A DNA stretch of 64,000 nucleotides from Alphaproteobacteria bacterium (GTDB taxonomy: Bacteria; Pseudomonadota; Alphaproteobacteria; UBA8366; GCA-2717185), in contig WLWY01000001.1 in assembly GCA_012103325.1 (NCBI GenBank), positions 744,001-808,000 of the forward strand, in the 5' to 3' direction. Below the pieces are notes generated by a model that saw only the letters and a program-made list of their open reading frames with translations, was not told the origin of the DNA and searched no databases. Position 1 is the stretch's first letter; every line of letters begins with the position of its first letter. The translations under genes were made by a program, and so were the position numbers. Of this stretch, positions 25,792-34,495 are shown one piece after another.

Positions 25792-28566
25792 TCATTCGGC
25801 AACCGCAACAGCGCTTTCCGCTGCCGCCTCAACCGCTTTCTCCGCCGGGTCGCGGAGCGCTTCGAGCAGCGTTTTTTCGATCTGCCGCATTTTTTCCGGA
25901 TGGTCGACTTTCGTGCCGAAGACGTTCTTCACGTAGAAGACGTCGACGACGCGCTCGCCATAGGTCGAGATTTTCGCCGAGCTGATCTGCAGAGCGAGTT
26001 CGTGCAATGCGCCGGTGAGGTCGTAAAGCAAGCCTGGCCGGTCGCGGCCGTTGACCTCGATCAGCGTATAGGTGTTGCTGGCCTTGTTGTCGATCAGCAC
26101 CCGCGGCGGCACGGTGAAGACCTCGGTGCGGCTCGGCAGCGTCCGGCGCTTCGCCAGTTCGTCGGCGACGCGCAGCTGGCCGGACAGCGACTGCTCGATG
26201 CGCTTCGACAGGCGCGACAAGCCGGCCGTGCTGTTGACGGTATCGCCGGTCGCATCCTGGATCCAGAACGTATCCAGCGCCATGCCCGTCGTGAAGGTGT
26301 TGATCCGCGCGTCGACGATCGTCATGCCGCTAACCGCAATTGCGGCGGCGATCTTGTTGAACAAGCCCGGATGGTCGGCGGCGTAGATTGTCAGTTCCGT
26401 CACCGCGCGCTCCGGATTGATGCGCGTGTCGATGGCGAGCAGCTTGTCCTGCGCCGTCGCCTCACGCACGAGATTGGCGTGCCGGGCCAGCGTTTCGATA
26501 TCGTAGAACAGCCAGTAGGACGCCTGGCCGCGCTTGAAATGGGCTTCCCGTTCTTCCTCGGTCCAGCCCGCCAGCTGTTCGCTCATCGCCTCGCGGATGC
26601 CGGCCGCGCGGTCGTCCAGATGGTCGGTCGCGAAGCCACCGGACATCACCGCTTCCGAGCGGTAGTAGATTTCGCGCAACAGGGTCGCCTTCCAATTGTT
26701 CCAGCGGCCGGGTCCGACGGCGCGGATATCGACCGCGGTCAGGCAGAGCAGCAGGCGCAGCCGTTCCGGCGACTGCACCCGTTCGACGAAGTCGAGGATC
26801 GTCTTGGGATCGTCGAGATCGCGCTTGAAGGCGACGTTGCTCATATCGAGATGGTGCCGCACCAGCCAGGCGACGGTTTCGGTCTGCGCCTCGGTAAAGC
26901 CGAAGCGCGGGCACAGATGTTCGGCGACCTCCGCGCCAAGCACCGAATGGTCGCCGCCGCGCCCTTTGGCGATATCGTGCAGCAGCACGGCCATATACAG
27001 GACTTCGCGCGACAGCACCTTGTGGATGATCTCGCTGGAGACCGGCAGCTCGTCCTTCAGCTCGCCGCGTTCGACTTCGCTCAGCATGCCGATGGCGCGG
27101 ATCGTGTGCTCGTCCGTGGTGTAGACGTGATACATGTCGTACTGCATCTGCGCCACGACGCGGGCGAAATCCGGGATGAACTTGCCGAACACGCCGGCCT
27201 CGTTCATCCGCCGCAAGGCGATCTCCGCCCCCTTCTCCGACGTCAGGATGTTCAGGAAGATGCGGTTCGCTTCCGGATCCTCCCGCACCCGCTTGTTGAT
27301 CCGCCGCAAGCTGCGGGTGATCGTCTGCAGCGCGTCGGGATGAATGTCGAGCCCGCTCTGCTGCGCCACCTCGAAAATGCGCAGCATATCGACCGGGTGC
27401 TGATTGAAATGCCGCGGCGAAGACACGTTGAGCCTACCGCTCGCCACGGGGAAGCCGTCGATGTCCCGGTTCCACAGCCCGAACAGCGGCGCCAGGAACT
27501 GGCGCTGGCGCTGCTGGCGGACTTCCAGCGCGGCACAGAAGATCCGCGTCAGATCGCCGACATCCTTGGCGACCAGGAAATAGTGCCGCATGAACCGCTC
27601 GACGCCGCGGGTGCGGCCACGGTCGGTATAGCCCATGACCTCCGCCAGCTGCGGCTGCACGTCGAAGGTCAGCCGCTCTTCCGCCCGGCCGGTCAGATAA
27701 TGCAGGTGGCAGCGCACCGTCCAGAGATGGATTTGCGCCTTGTCGAACAGCGCCACCTCTTCCGCGGTAAACACGCCTTTTTCGACCAGCTGGCCGACAT
27801 CGTCGACCTGATAGAGATACTTGGCGATCCAGAACAGGGTCTGCAAATCACGGATGCCGCCCTTGCCTTCCTTGATGTTCGGTTCGAGTACGTAGCGGGA
27901 ATCGCCCATCCGCTTGTGCCGCTCGTCGCGTTCGTGCAGCTTGGCCTCGACGAACTCGCTTTCGCTGCCTTCGGCCACTTCGCGCCAGAACCGCTCGCGC
28001 AGCTCCAGATACAGTTTCTGCTCGCCCCAGATATAGCGGGATTCCAGCAGCCCGGTGCGGATCGTGATGTCGGACTTGGCCTGGCGGATGCATTCGTCGA
28101 GCGAGCGCGTCGCATGACCGACCTTGAGCCCCAGATCCCACAGCATGTAGAGCATGTGTTCGATGATCTGTTCGGAGCGCGGAGTCTGCTTGTAGGGCAG
28201 GACGAACAGCAGGTCGACGTCCGACTTCGGCGCCAATTCGGCGCGGCCGTAGCCGCCATAGGCGACGATGCAGACCTGCTCGCCCGAGGTCGGGTTGGCG
28301 GCGGGATAGATATAGCCGGCGGCGATTTCATAGATCGTGCGGATCAGCTGGTCGATCAGGTGGCAGTTGCCCTGCACCGCCAGCGCGCCATCATGATCCG
28401 CCTCGAACCGCCGCCGGACTTCCGCAAAGCCGGCGTCGAGCGCTTCACGGTAACAACCAAGCAACGCCGCCGGCCGCTCGGACTCGCCGAGATCGAGCAG
28501 TTCGACCGCCGCCTCGGTCACGGCGAGACGATCGACGATCTTGCGTTTCTGGCGTAGCGCCTTCAT
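25792..28566 (-). CDS. glnD: [Protein-PII] uridylyltransferase / uridylyl-removing enzyme
   Basis: A 924-residue bifunctional nitrogen sensor that adds or removes UMP on PII in response to glutamine. The nucleotidyltransferase site has GGYGRAELAPKSDVD (104-118); the HD hydrolase domain has LLHDIAKGRGGDHS in the middle; two ACT domains close the protein (ELTIYAADHPGLFNKI and IEVNGRDRPGLLYDL). Full length. It is first in the run toward murJ and trpS, with a REP-like palindrome before murJ. Confidence 0.97.
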   Translation of the reverse strand: MKALRQKRKIVDRLAVTEAAVELLDLGESERPAALLGCYREALDAGFAEVRRRFEADHDGALAVQGNCHLIDQLIRTIYEIAAGYIYPAANPTSGEQVCIVAYGGYGRAELAPKSDVDLLFVLPYKQTPRSEQIIEHMLYMLWDLGLKVGHATRSLDECIRQAKSDITIRTGLLESRYIWGEQKLYLELRERFWREVAEGSESEFVEAKLHERDERHKRMGDSRYVLEPNIKEGKGGIRDLQTLFWIAKYLYQVDDVGQLVEKGVFTAEEVALFDKAQIHLWTVRCHLHYLTGRAEERLTFDVQPQLAEVMGYTDRGRTRGVERFMRHYFLVAKDVGDLTRIFCAALEVRQQRQRQFLAPLFGLWNRDIDGFPVASGRLNVSSPRHFNQHPVDMLRIFEVAQQSGLDIHPDALQTITRSLRRINKRVREDPEANRIFLNILTSEKGAEIALRRMNEAGVFGKFIPDFARVVAQMQYDMYHVYTTDEHTIRAIGMLSEVERGELKDELPVSSEIIHKVLSREVLYMAVLLHDIAKGRGGDHSVLGAEVAEHLCPRFGFTEAQTETVAWLVRHHLDMSNVAFKRDLDDPKTILDFVERVQSPERLRLLLCLTAVDIRAVGPGRWNNWKATLLREIYYRSEAVMSGGFATDHLDDRAAGIREAMSEQLAGWTEEEREAHFKRGQASYWLFYDIETLARHANLVREATAQDKLLAIDTRINPERAVTELTIYAADHPGLFNKIAAAIAVSGMTIVDARINTFTTGMALDTFWIQDATGDTVNSTAGLSRLSKRIEQSLSGQLRVADELAKRRTLPSRTEVFTVPPRVLIDNKASNTYTLIEVNGRDRPGLLYDLTGALHELALQISSAKISTYGERVVDVFYVKNVFGTKVDHPEKMRQIEKTLLEALRDPAEKAVEAAAESAVAVAE

Positions 28567-28685
28567 GCCGCGAATCTGTCGCCGCGGGCGGGGAAAAGCA
28601 ACAAGTGAATGACGTTGCTGCGATATTCGTCAGAAGACAAGGTTGAGGTTAACGATAGAGCCAAACTCAAACACCGCAAAAGGAA

Positions 28686-28709
28686 ATGGCCGGTAAAAAT
28701 ACCGGCCAT
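28686..28709 (-). terminator. Hairpin terminator after the PEP-CTERM gene
   Basis: ATGGCCGGTA and TACCGGCCAT form a perfect 10-bp stem around a four-base A/T loop, followed on the minus strand by a T-rich run (TTTCCTTTT). It lies 40 bp past the stop of the PEP-CTERM gene and before glnD, so it probably separates the two transcripts. Confidence 0.7.
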
Positions 28710-28749
28710 CCGTCTTCCCAGAAACGCGTTTTTGACGATCAGTCAGTCG

Positions 28750-29436
28750 CTAGGCTGCCTTACGCCGCCGGCGCATCAAGCCCAGCCCCGCGAGTCCAAT
28801 GCCGAGCAGGGCGAGTGTGCCAGGCTCAGAGACACCGGTGCCCGGCCCTTGGACGCCGAAAAAGTGGATATGCGAGTTGCCGTTCTCTTTGCCGATATCG
28901 TTCCCGAAGGAAGCGAAATCGGAAAACGTAATTTCGTCTCCGTTAATTTCGCCGTCGCCCACGACCCAAAATCCGTGTCCGGGCAAGTCGGGTGCGCCTT
29001 CGCCGCCGGTGTTGCCGATCTTCATGGCAATCTTAACAAGCTCCCAATCGGACAGCGGAATGCCGCCGACGAGGCTCTCGGCGGTCGGATCGAACTCGAA
29101 GGTGAAGCTATGACAGGGATCTTCAGCGTCGGTACAGGTAAACGATACCAGCGCATCGGAGCCAAACACGCCGTCGTCCCATACGCCGCCTACATTGAAC
29201 TTGCCAATCTCCTGAATGCTGCCCGGCGGAAGGCCGAGATCGGCTTCATTCTGCGCCAAAACGGCCGCAAGATTGTCGAACGTGCCTTCTATAGGTAGGG
29301 TGCCCGGTGGGCCTGGCGGCGTGAAATCCGTAAACCCTTCGTAGGAAAAACTAACCGCATTCGCTGACGGAACGGAAAGCATCGAAAACGCAATTGCCGT
29401 TGCAAATGTGATCCCAATAAGCCTAACGAATTTCAT
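28750..29436 (-). CDS. PEP-CTERM sorting-domain exported protein
   Basis: A 228-residue secreted protein. Signal peptide IGITFATAIAFSMLSVPSANA ends near residue 27. The C-terminus reads SEPGTLALLGIGLAGLG followed by MRRRRKAA: the Pro-Glu-type motif, a short membrane helix and a basic tail, which mark substrates of exosortase EpsH. The mature domain is acidic with Asp/Gly-rich segments and two Cys in FTCTDAEDPCHSF; no family recognised. Such proteins are linked to exopolysaccharide and floc formation. A sigma-54-type promoter and a hairpin terminator frame it as a single-gene unit. Confidence 0.88.
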   Translation of the reverse strand: MKFVRLIGITFATAIAFSMLSVPSANAVSFSYEGFTDFTPPGPPGTLPIEGTFDNLAAVLAQNEADLGLPPGSIQEIGKFNVGGVWDDGVFGSDALVSFTCTDAEDPCHSFTFEFDPTAESLVGGIPLSDWELVKIAMKIGNTGGEGAPDLPGHGFWVVGDGEINGDEITFSDFASFGNDIGKENGNSHIHFFGVQGPGTGVSEPGTLALLGIGLAGLGLMRRRRKAA

Positions 29437-29484
29437 TCTACAATCCTTACTTAATCGAGAGATACCGCCGTTTCGTGATTAATA

Positions 29485-29501
29485 TGCAAGAACAGGGCCA
29501 A
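29485..29501 (-). promoter_or_regulatory. Sigma-54-type -24/-12 promoter of the PEP-CTERM gene
   Basis: On the minus strand TTGGCCCTGTTCTTGCA keeps the invariant GG and GC exactly 10 bases apart and matches the TTGGC...TTGCA ends of the RpoN consensus. The predicted start site is about 38 bases before the ATG, leaving room for the AAGGA ribosome site. PEP-CTERM genes are known to be under PrsK/PrsR and RpoN control in some bacteria, which fits. Confidence 0.65.
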
Positions 29502-29560
29502 TAAAATAACGGTTTTATATCAATGCGTTATATGGGCGCTATATTTAATGTTCACTAAAC

Positions 29561-29677
29561 TGTAAAGTTTTTCGACACTATTTCCCATATTAGACTATGC
29601 AAATCCCGCTGAATTCAAAAATACCTCTGTAAATTCAATAAGATACCCCGTTACAGAGGATTGTAAAAAGTTGTAAA
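29561..29677. promoter_or_regulatory. Cluster of TGTAA motifs upstream of the sigma-54 promoter (enhancer-like)
   Basis: Five TGTAA/TTACA motifs lie 90-200 bp upstream of the predicted start: TGTAAA at 29561 and 29628, an inverted copy at 29651, and the direct pair TTGTAAA at 29661 and 29671. The central pair forms CCTCTGTAA (29624-29632) and TTACAGAGG (29651-29659), an exact 9-bp inverted repeat with an 18-bp spacer. This is the distance and symmetry expected for an enhancer-binding protein. No gene was seen in the 29437-29818 gap. Confidence 0.5.
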
Positions 29678-29818
29678 GAATACCGTCGCAGACTCACAAT
29701 TGCGAAACACGTACCTGCTTACACCGAATGCGGTCTTGGGAACGGCAAAATCTATTTCACCAAAGAAACTGTATTCCGTGGCGACCATTGGTTGATTTCC
29801 TGCCGCCAAATTCGGAAA

Positions 29819-30607
29819 CTATTCCCGATAGGACGGGTCGATCTTGTCCATCTTGCGCATCATCGCGGCGAATTCCAGCGACCCGGCGGGTGGGCGGTCC
29901 GAGTGCATGGCGGCACCACCACCCAATCCCGCGGCGGAGGCCTGCGCCACATTGTCGGACAGCAGGTTGAGCGTGCCCGCGGCTGCAGCGTCGACCTGAA
30001 TCTGGCAGGCGCGTTCCAGGCGGTAGAGGCGCTGGAATGCCTCGGGCACGGTGCGGCCGGTGGTGAGGATGCCGTGGTTGCGCAGCATCATCGCGCTGTT
30101 CTCGCCAAGATCGGCGAGCAGCCCTTCGCGCTCCTCGGTGTCGAGACTGACGCCTTCGTAGTCGTGGTACGACAGGCGTTTGTAGTATCCCGTCGAGGCC
30201 ATGGAGATCGGCTGCAGCCCCTCCTTTATCGCGGCAATCGCCATGCCAGCGCGGGTGTGGGTGTGCATGACGCATTTATGCTCATCTGAATTCGCCAAAT
30301 GAACGGCGGAGTGGATCACGAAACCGGCGCGGTTGATAGGGTAGTCGCTGGGCGCGACGATGTTGCCGTCGCAATCGATCTTGACCAGATTCGAGGCCGT
30401 CACCTCGTCATAATTCAGGCCGAACGGGTTGATCAGGAAAAGCGCCTCCGGCCCCGGCACGCGCGCCGTCAGATGGCCGTAGATCTGCTCCGTCCAGCCG
30501 TAATAGTCGACCATGCGGTAGGCCGCCGCGAGCTGCACCCGCAGGCCGCGCTCCGCCTCTTCAGGCGGCAGGGCATAGAGATCGGCTTGGGCAATTGATC
30601 CGTCCAT
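29819..30607 (-). CDS. Class II aldolase/adducin family protein
   Basis: A 262-residue cytoplasmic protein. Zinc ligands of the class II aldolase fold are visible in VMHTHTRAG (His-x-His, about 114-116) and MLRNHGILTTG (His about 180). The family includes L-fuculose- and L-ribulose-phosphate processing enzymes as well as decarboxylases; the substrate here is not determinable. It ends 382 bp from the PEP-CTERM start and is preceded 21 bp upstream by ogt on the same strand. Confidence 0.9.
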   Translation of the reverse strand: MDGSIAQADLYALPPEEAERGLRVQLAAAYRMVDYYGWTEQIYGHLTARVPGPEALFLINPFGLNYDEVTASNLVKIDCDGNIVAPSDYPINRAGFVIHSAVHLANSDEHKCVMHTHTRAGMAIAAIKEGLQPISMASTGYYKRLSYHDYEGVSLDTEEREGLLADLGENSAMMLRNHGILTTGRTVPEAFQRLYRLERACQIQVDAAAAGTLNLLSDNVAQASAAGLGGGAAMHSDRPPAGSLEFAAMMRKMDKIDPSYRE

Positions 30608-30628
30608 TATTCGGTCCTCATATTCACG

Positions 30629-31192
30629 CTAGGCGCTCTGAAATAAATCCTGCTGAATATCCGGTCGGTGGGCGTCCGGGTTCTCGAATTCCAGCAATGT
30701 CTGCTTCGTCTCCAGCCCGCCGCCGAAGCCGGTCAGCGACCGGTCGGAGCCGATGACGCGATGGCAGGGCACGACGATCGGCAGAGGATTGGCATGGTTG
30801 GCGGCACCCACGGCGCGGCTCGCCTTCGGCCGGCCAATCCGTTCCGCGAGTTCGCCATAGCCGACCGTTTCCCCAAAGGGCACGGCGCGCAGCGCGGTCC
30901 AAACTTCCTTTTGGAAATCGGTCCCGTCCATTTCGATCGGCATCGTGAAGTCCGTGCGCGCGCCGGCAAAATACTCGGTTAGCTGCACCTTAGCTTCGGC
31001 AAACATCGCATCGTCCCGGACCCAGTCCGGCCTTGGCTGCTGCGCCTGGCTGCCGGTCGGGAAGTTGATCAGCATCACCACCTCGCCCGCGCCCGCGATG
31101 AGCAGTGGTCCCACCGGGCTTTCCTGGTAGGTGTAGTGGGTGATCGCCGAAGATACCCGTTTGGTGTTGCGTTTGAGCGGGGGCTCATCCAT
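30629..31192 (-). CDS. ogt: Methylated-DNA--protein-cysteine methyltransferase
   Basis: A 187-residue suicide repair protein that takes the methyl group from O6-methylguanine. The active-site motif PCHRVIG is present after NPLPIVV, with the helix-turn-helix segment VPFGETVGYGELAERIG upstream. Start MDEPPLKR is preferred; earlier in-frame codons encode no conserved sequence. No Ada regulatory domain. Possibly co-transcribed with the aldolase-family gene. Confidence 0.92.
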   Translation of the reverse strand: MDEPPLKRNTKRVSSAITHYTYQESPVGPLLIAGAGEVVMLINFPTGSQAQQPRPDWVRDDAMFAEAKVQLTEYFAGARTDFTMPIEMDGTDFQKEVWTALRAVPFGETVGYGELAERIGRPKASRAVGAANHANPLPIVVPCHRVIGSDRSLTGFGGGLETKQTLLEFENPDAHRPDIQQDLFQSA

Positions 31193-31328
31193 GCCGCAAT
31201 TGTAGCGTGCGGAGGCGCGGGACGCCATTGTCTGGTGCGGGCTGTGCTCTCACATCTCTCTGTGGCACACGTAATACAACCTTCAAATCGCCTAAAAGGA
31301 CTTTGTAAAAAAAGGGCGGCACCGCCGT

Positions 31329-31356
31329 CCACCCCCACCTTGATCCTCCCCCCTCA
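31329..31356. repeat. Left part of G/C-run hairpin repeat split by IS copy 1
   Basis: CCACCCCCACC followed by CCTCCCCC and CTCA. This is the left half of a palindromic intergenic repeat whose other half begins just after the IS at 32517. Together CCTCCCCC / GGGGGAGG would close a hairpin with the IS in its loop. Confidence 0.7.
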
Positions 31357-32516
31357 AGGAGACCTCTGCGAAATGGGTAGCAACTTTGTCGAAACGGTGA
31401 TTCTTTAGAGTGATCGCTATGACGGAGGTCTTGATGGGTGAGAAGCGGGTTGGTGAGGGTGGCTTTGCGGATGCGTTTGTGGCGCCGGGTGCGGGTTCGA
31501 ATAAACGTCTGGAGCGTATCGAAGGTCTTTTCGACTGGTCTCGCTTCGAGAAGCTCCTGAAGTCGGTTCGCTCGAAGAAGGGGCGCAGAGGGTATCCGGC
31601 GCTGTCGATGTACAAGGCGGTTTTGCTGCAGCAATGGTATGGTCTTTCCGACCCGGACCTGGAGGAGGCGTTGGGGGATCGTCTGTCGTTCCGACGGTTC
31701 TGCGGGTTCTCGTTGAGCGACGAGACACCGGACGAGACGACGTTCGTGCGCTTCCGGGCGGCGCTGGCAGAGAGGAAACTGACGGCGAAGCTTCTGGCGG
31801 AAACGAACCGGCAGTTGGAGCGTCACGGGCTGATGCTGAAGACGGGCACACTGATCGATGCCACCCTGATCGAGGCTTCGGTCAGCCGGCCGTCCGGTGT
31901 TTCCGGCGAGCGTTCGGCGCTCGATCCGGATGCCGATTGGACGCGGCGCGGGCGCACGGCCTATTTCGGGTACAAGGCGCATATCGCCGTCGATCAGGGC
32001 TCCGAATTGATCCGCGATGCGATGATGACGTCGGCCAAAACCTATGAGAGCGAAGTGGCCGACGCGCTGATCCAGGGCGACGAGCGGGCGGTCTATGCTG
32101 ACAAAGCCTATGAGCACAAGGAGCGCCGCCGGCGCCTCAAGGCGAGGGGCATCAAGGACCGGATCATGCACCGCAGCCATAAGAACCAACCGGCGCTGCC
32201 GCACTGGCAACAGGTCCGCAACCGCCTGATCTCCCCGATCCGCGCTAATGTCGAGCGCCTGTTCGGAACTCTGAAGCGGTCTTACCGATACCGCCGGGCC
32301 CGATACAGGGGGATGCAGAAGAACCAGTCCCACCTTCATCTCCTGTGCATCGCCATGAACCTGAGACGTGCCGAAACTCTTATGCCCTGACACCGTCCCT
32401 TGCCGATCTCGTCAAGAGCGTCCCAAAACCCAACGCGAAAAACCGCCAAACCTATGCACCAACCTCCAAACCCAACGATTATCTCCGATCCTGAACCCGT
32501 TTCGCAGAGGTCTCCT
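31357..32516 (+). mobile_element. IS5-family insertion sequence, copy 1 (1160 bp)
   Basis: Ends are 22-bp inverted repeats beginning AGGAGACCTCTGCGAAA, with one mismatch between left and right. One transposase gene fills the element. The flanks carry a short direct repeat (CTCAAG, possibly extended to CCTCAAGG), consistent with target duplication, though the palindromic target makes its exact length uncertain. A second copy at 61471-62630 is the same length and almost identical, so transposition was recent. Confidence 0.93.
31434..32390 (+). CDS. IS5-family transposase
   Basis: A DDE transposase of about 318 residues from MGEKRVGEGG, which has GGAGG five bases upstream; starts at 31410 (GTG) or 31419 are possible. 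The catalytic triad is visible: Asp in TLIDATLIEAS, Asp in VYADKAYEHK and Glu in RANVERLFGTLK with the YRRARYRG that follows. The N-terminal half has GYPALSMYKAVLLQQWYG, typical of IS5-group enzymes. It differs from the second copy by a single residue (Glu versus Gly in SGERSALD). Confidence 0.95.
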   Translation: MGEKRVGEGGFADAFVAPGAGSNKRLERIEGLFDWSRFEKLLKSVRSKKGRRGYPALSMYKAVLLQQWYGLSDPDLEEALGDRLSFRRFCGFSLSDETPDETTFVRFRAALAERKLTAKLLAETNRQLERHGLMLKTGTLIDATLIEASVSRPSGVSGERSALDPDADWTRRGRTAYFGYKAHIAVDQGSELIRDAMMTSAKTYESEVADALIQGDERAVYADKAYEHKERRRRLKARGIKDRIMHRSHKNQPALPHWQQVRNRLISPIRANVERLFGTLKRSYRYRRARYRGMQKNQSHLHLLCIAMNLRRAETLMP

Positions 32517-32597
32517 CAAGGGGGAGGAGAATAACATGTTGATATATCTAAATTATCCCTTCCCCCCTTGTGGGGGAAGGTTAGGATGGGGGGTAGG
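32517..32597. repeat. Right part of G/C-run hairpin repeat after IS copy 1
   Basis: CAAGGGGGAGG completes the first hairpin interrupted by the IS. A second hairpin CTTCCCCCC..GTGGGGGAAG follows, and TTAGGATGGGGGGTAGG can pair with the CCACCCCCACC on the far side of the IS. The same set occurs around IS copy 2. Confidence 0.7.
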
Positions 32598-32611
32598 CGA
32601 CGGCGGCACCC

Positions 32612-33457
32612 CTACCCCGCCAACGCCTGAAAGCGGTCCATGAAAGCGAGCACCGTCGCCTCATCTTCCGTCGGCACGCGCAAGATGACCCGGTCGGCGC
32701 CGCAGGCGAGCGCCTCGCGCACCGTATCCTCATTCGTTTCCACCGGTAGGAATAGGATCGAGGTGGTGAGTTGCGACGGGTCGCGGCCGTTTTCCTCCAT
32801 GCGTTTGCGCACGTCCGCCATGCTGAACTGAGTCCGCGCCAGATCGAAGGAGATCGGAATCCAGCCCTGGGCATGGCGCGCCACGCGGGCGCGGCCGACT
32901 TTTGAGTCGAAAACGCCGAGCAGAATCGGCGGATGCGGCTGCTGGATCGGTTTGGGATACGACCAGGCGCGCTCGAACTGCACATACTTGCCCTGATAGG
33001 TCGCTTCCTCCTCGGTCCAGAGCGCCTGCATCGCTTCCAGGTTTTCCCACAGGCGCGGCCAGCGGTCCTCGAACTCGACGCCGTGATCGTTCATCTCCTC
33101 CACATTCCAGCCCGCACCGACGCCGAACAGGAACCGGCCGTTGGAAATCCAGTCGATCGTGGCGACTTCCTTGGCCAAGGTGATCGGGTCGTGCTGATTG
33201 ATCAGGCTGATCGCGGTGCCGATCTTGATCCGCTCGGTCACCGCCGCGGCCGCCGCGCTGGACGCGAACGGGTCCGACATGTGCGCGTACTCCCGCGGCA
33301 TCTTGTCGAGACCGGGAAACGGCGTCGTGCGGGCGGCGGGAATATGGGTGTGTTCGGGAAACCAGATCGACTCGTATCCCCGCTCTTCGGCGGCTTTGGC
33401 CAGAACATCGGGCCGGATGCTGTATTCGGTGTTGAAGCTAAACAGGCCAAGCGCCAT
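32612..33457 (-). CDS. LLM-class flavin/F420-dependent oxidoreductase
   Basis: A 281-residue luciferase-like monooxygenase fold protein. The N-terminal EERGYESIWFPEHTHIP and central FGVGAGWNVEEMNDHG are typical of the F420-dependent subclass (TIGR03619-like), but FMN use is possible. It is the last gene of the run DUF4392, TauD-like protein, LLM on the minus strand, starting 9 bp after the TauD-like gene, so it probably acts on the same compound. Substrate unknown. Confidence 0.88.
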   Translation of the reverse strand: MALGLFSFNTEYSIRPDVLAKAAEERGYESIWFPEHTHIPAARTTPFPGLDKMPREYAHMSDPFASSAAAAAVTERIKIGTAISLINQHDPITLAKEVATIDWISNGRFLFGVGAGWNVEEMNDHGVEFEDRWPRLWENLEAMQALWTEEEATYQGKYVQFERAWSYPKPIQQPHPPILLGVFDSKVGRARVARHAQGWIPISFDLARTQFSMADVRKRMEENGRDPSQLTTSILFLPVETNEDTVREALACGADRVILRVPTEDEATVLAFMDRFQALAG

Positions 33458-33466
33458 GAATTCCCC

Positions 33467-34495
33467 CTATTGCGTGCGGAAGCCCGCCGGATTTGCGTCC
33501 AGTTTTTTCTCGATGCCCTTGTACTGGTCGCGGATATAGGCGCTTGCCGGGCGCGGCGTGAAAAACTTCAACCACAGCCGCACGACGTGGCGCTTCTTGT
33601 CCGGGTCGGGATCGTCGGTGAAGGCGGTGCGGCCGTGCAGCACCGTGTAGTTGTTCACGAACTGAATGTCGCCCGGCATGAGTTCCATTTCATAGACCAG
33701 CGCCGGATCGTTCATGATTTCGTCGATGCACGCCAGCGCCGCCGCCTTCAGCGGCGGCAAGGTGACGCCGGGCGAATCTATCGCTTTCTGGATGGTGCCG
33801 CGGCGGAACGAACAGCTCAGCACAGTGTCGGTCACGCCGAAGACCGGACCGTTCCACGTTTTCATCTCTCCGGCGGCCTCGGTATAGATGTAGGGCAACC
33901 CCTCATAAAGCGGCGGCAGATATTCAGGATGCCGCGCCAGGATCGCGTTGTGCACCGCCATCGAACTGACGATACGGCTGATCCCGCCGGCGCGGCCCTG
34001 GCGCAGGCACAGCAGCGAGGTCATGTCGGCGCGGGCGACATGGAAATCCAGCCCAGCGCTGGTCTGATAGCCACGCGTCCGCGTTGCCGTCGGATCGGCG
34101 GCGCCGTGATCGAAGACATGCCCCAGCACGTCGCCATAAGTATTCTGCGAAATGGCGCGGCCGAGATGGGTGCCGATGCCCCACTTCAGGACGAACAGCT
34201 CGTCGTCGCTGTAGCGCTCGACCGGGATGCCGCGCAGCAGGAAGAAGCCGCGGCCGGTCCGGACGTCCTGTTCCAGGCCGACGAGCACAGGCCCCAGGAC
34301 GGGCAGGGGGAAGTCGGCCCGGGTGATGTCGGCCAATTTCACGCTGGGCCGATGCACGGCCCGCAGCGCGCGGTCTAGATCGGCGATTTCCGCGTCGCTC
34401 AAGACGTGGATCCAATCGTCGCTGGCGGCGATATCGTCTCGCGTCCAGGCGCTGGCATTCGTGATCGGTTGGCTATGGACTTCAGTCGCAGTCAT
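33467..34495 (-). CDS. TauD/TfdA-like Fe/2-oxoglutarate protein with HxA instead of HxD
   Basis: A 342-residue TauD-fold protein. The distal His (287, VLHGRTAF) and the 2-oxoglutarate Arg (306, HVVRLWL) are present, but the facial-triad motif reads LDFHVARADM: His152-Val-Ala154, so the iron-binding Asp is Ala. The second TauD-like protein of this window (46964-48100) has an intact HTD at the same place. In 2-oxoglutarate halogenases such as SyrB2, exactly this Asp-to-Ala/Gly change opens the chloride site. The gene starts directly after the DUF4392 stop (TGAATG) and leads into the LLM gene. Halogenase activity is inference; loss of function is the alternative. Confidence 0.88.
   Translation of the reverse strand: MTATEVHSQPITNASAWTRDDIAASDDWIHVLSDAEIADLDRALRAVHRPSVKLADITRADFPLPVLGPVLVGLEQDVRTGRGFFLLRGIPVERYSDDELFVLKWGIGTHLGRAISQNTYGDVLGHVFDHGAADPTATRTRGYQTSAGLDFHVARADMTSLLCLRQGRAGGISRIVSSMAVHNAILARHPEYLPPLYEGLPYIYTEAAGEMKTWNGPVFGVTDTVLSCSFRRGTIQKAIDSPGVTLPPLKAAALACIDEIMNDPALVYEMELMPGDIQFVNNYTVLHGRTAFTDDPDPDKKRHVVRLWLKFFTPRPASAYIRDQYKGIEKKLDANPAGFRTQ

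Noticed and set aside
24228..25985. Long plus-strand frame of 585 codons rich in Arg, His and Gln
   Set aside because: Antisense to murJ; composition is that of a GC shadow frame and no motif is visible.
25774..28557. Long plus-strand frame of 927 codons
   Set aside because: It is the antisense frame of glnD, an effect of high-GC codon use; the glnD reading has complete domains and motifs.
31410..31433. Transposase start at GTG 31410
   Set aside because: The ATG at 31434 has GGAGG at proper spacing; the upstream codons contain that ribosome site.
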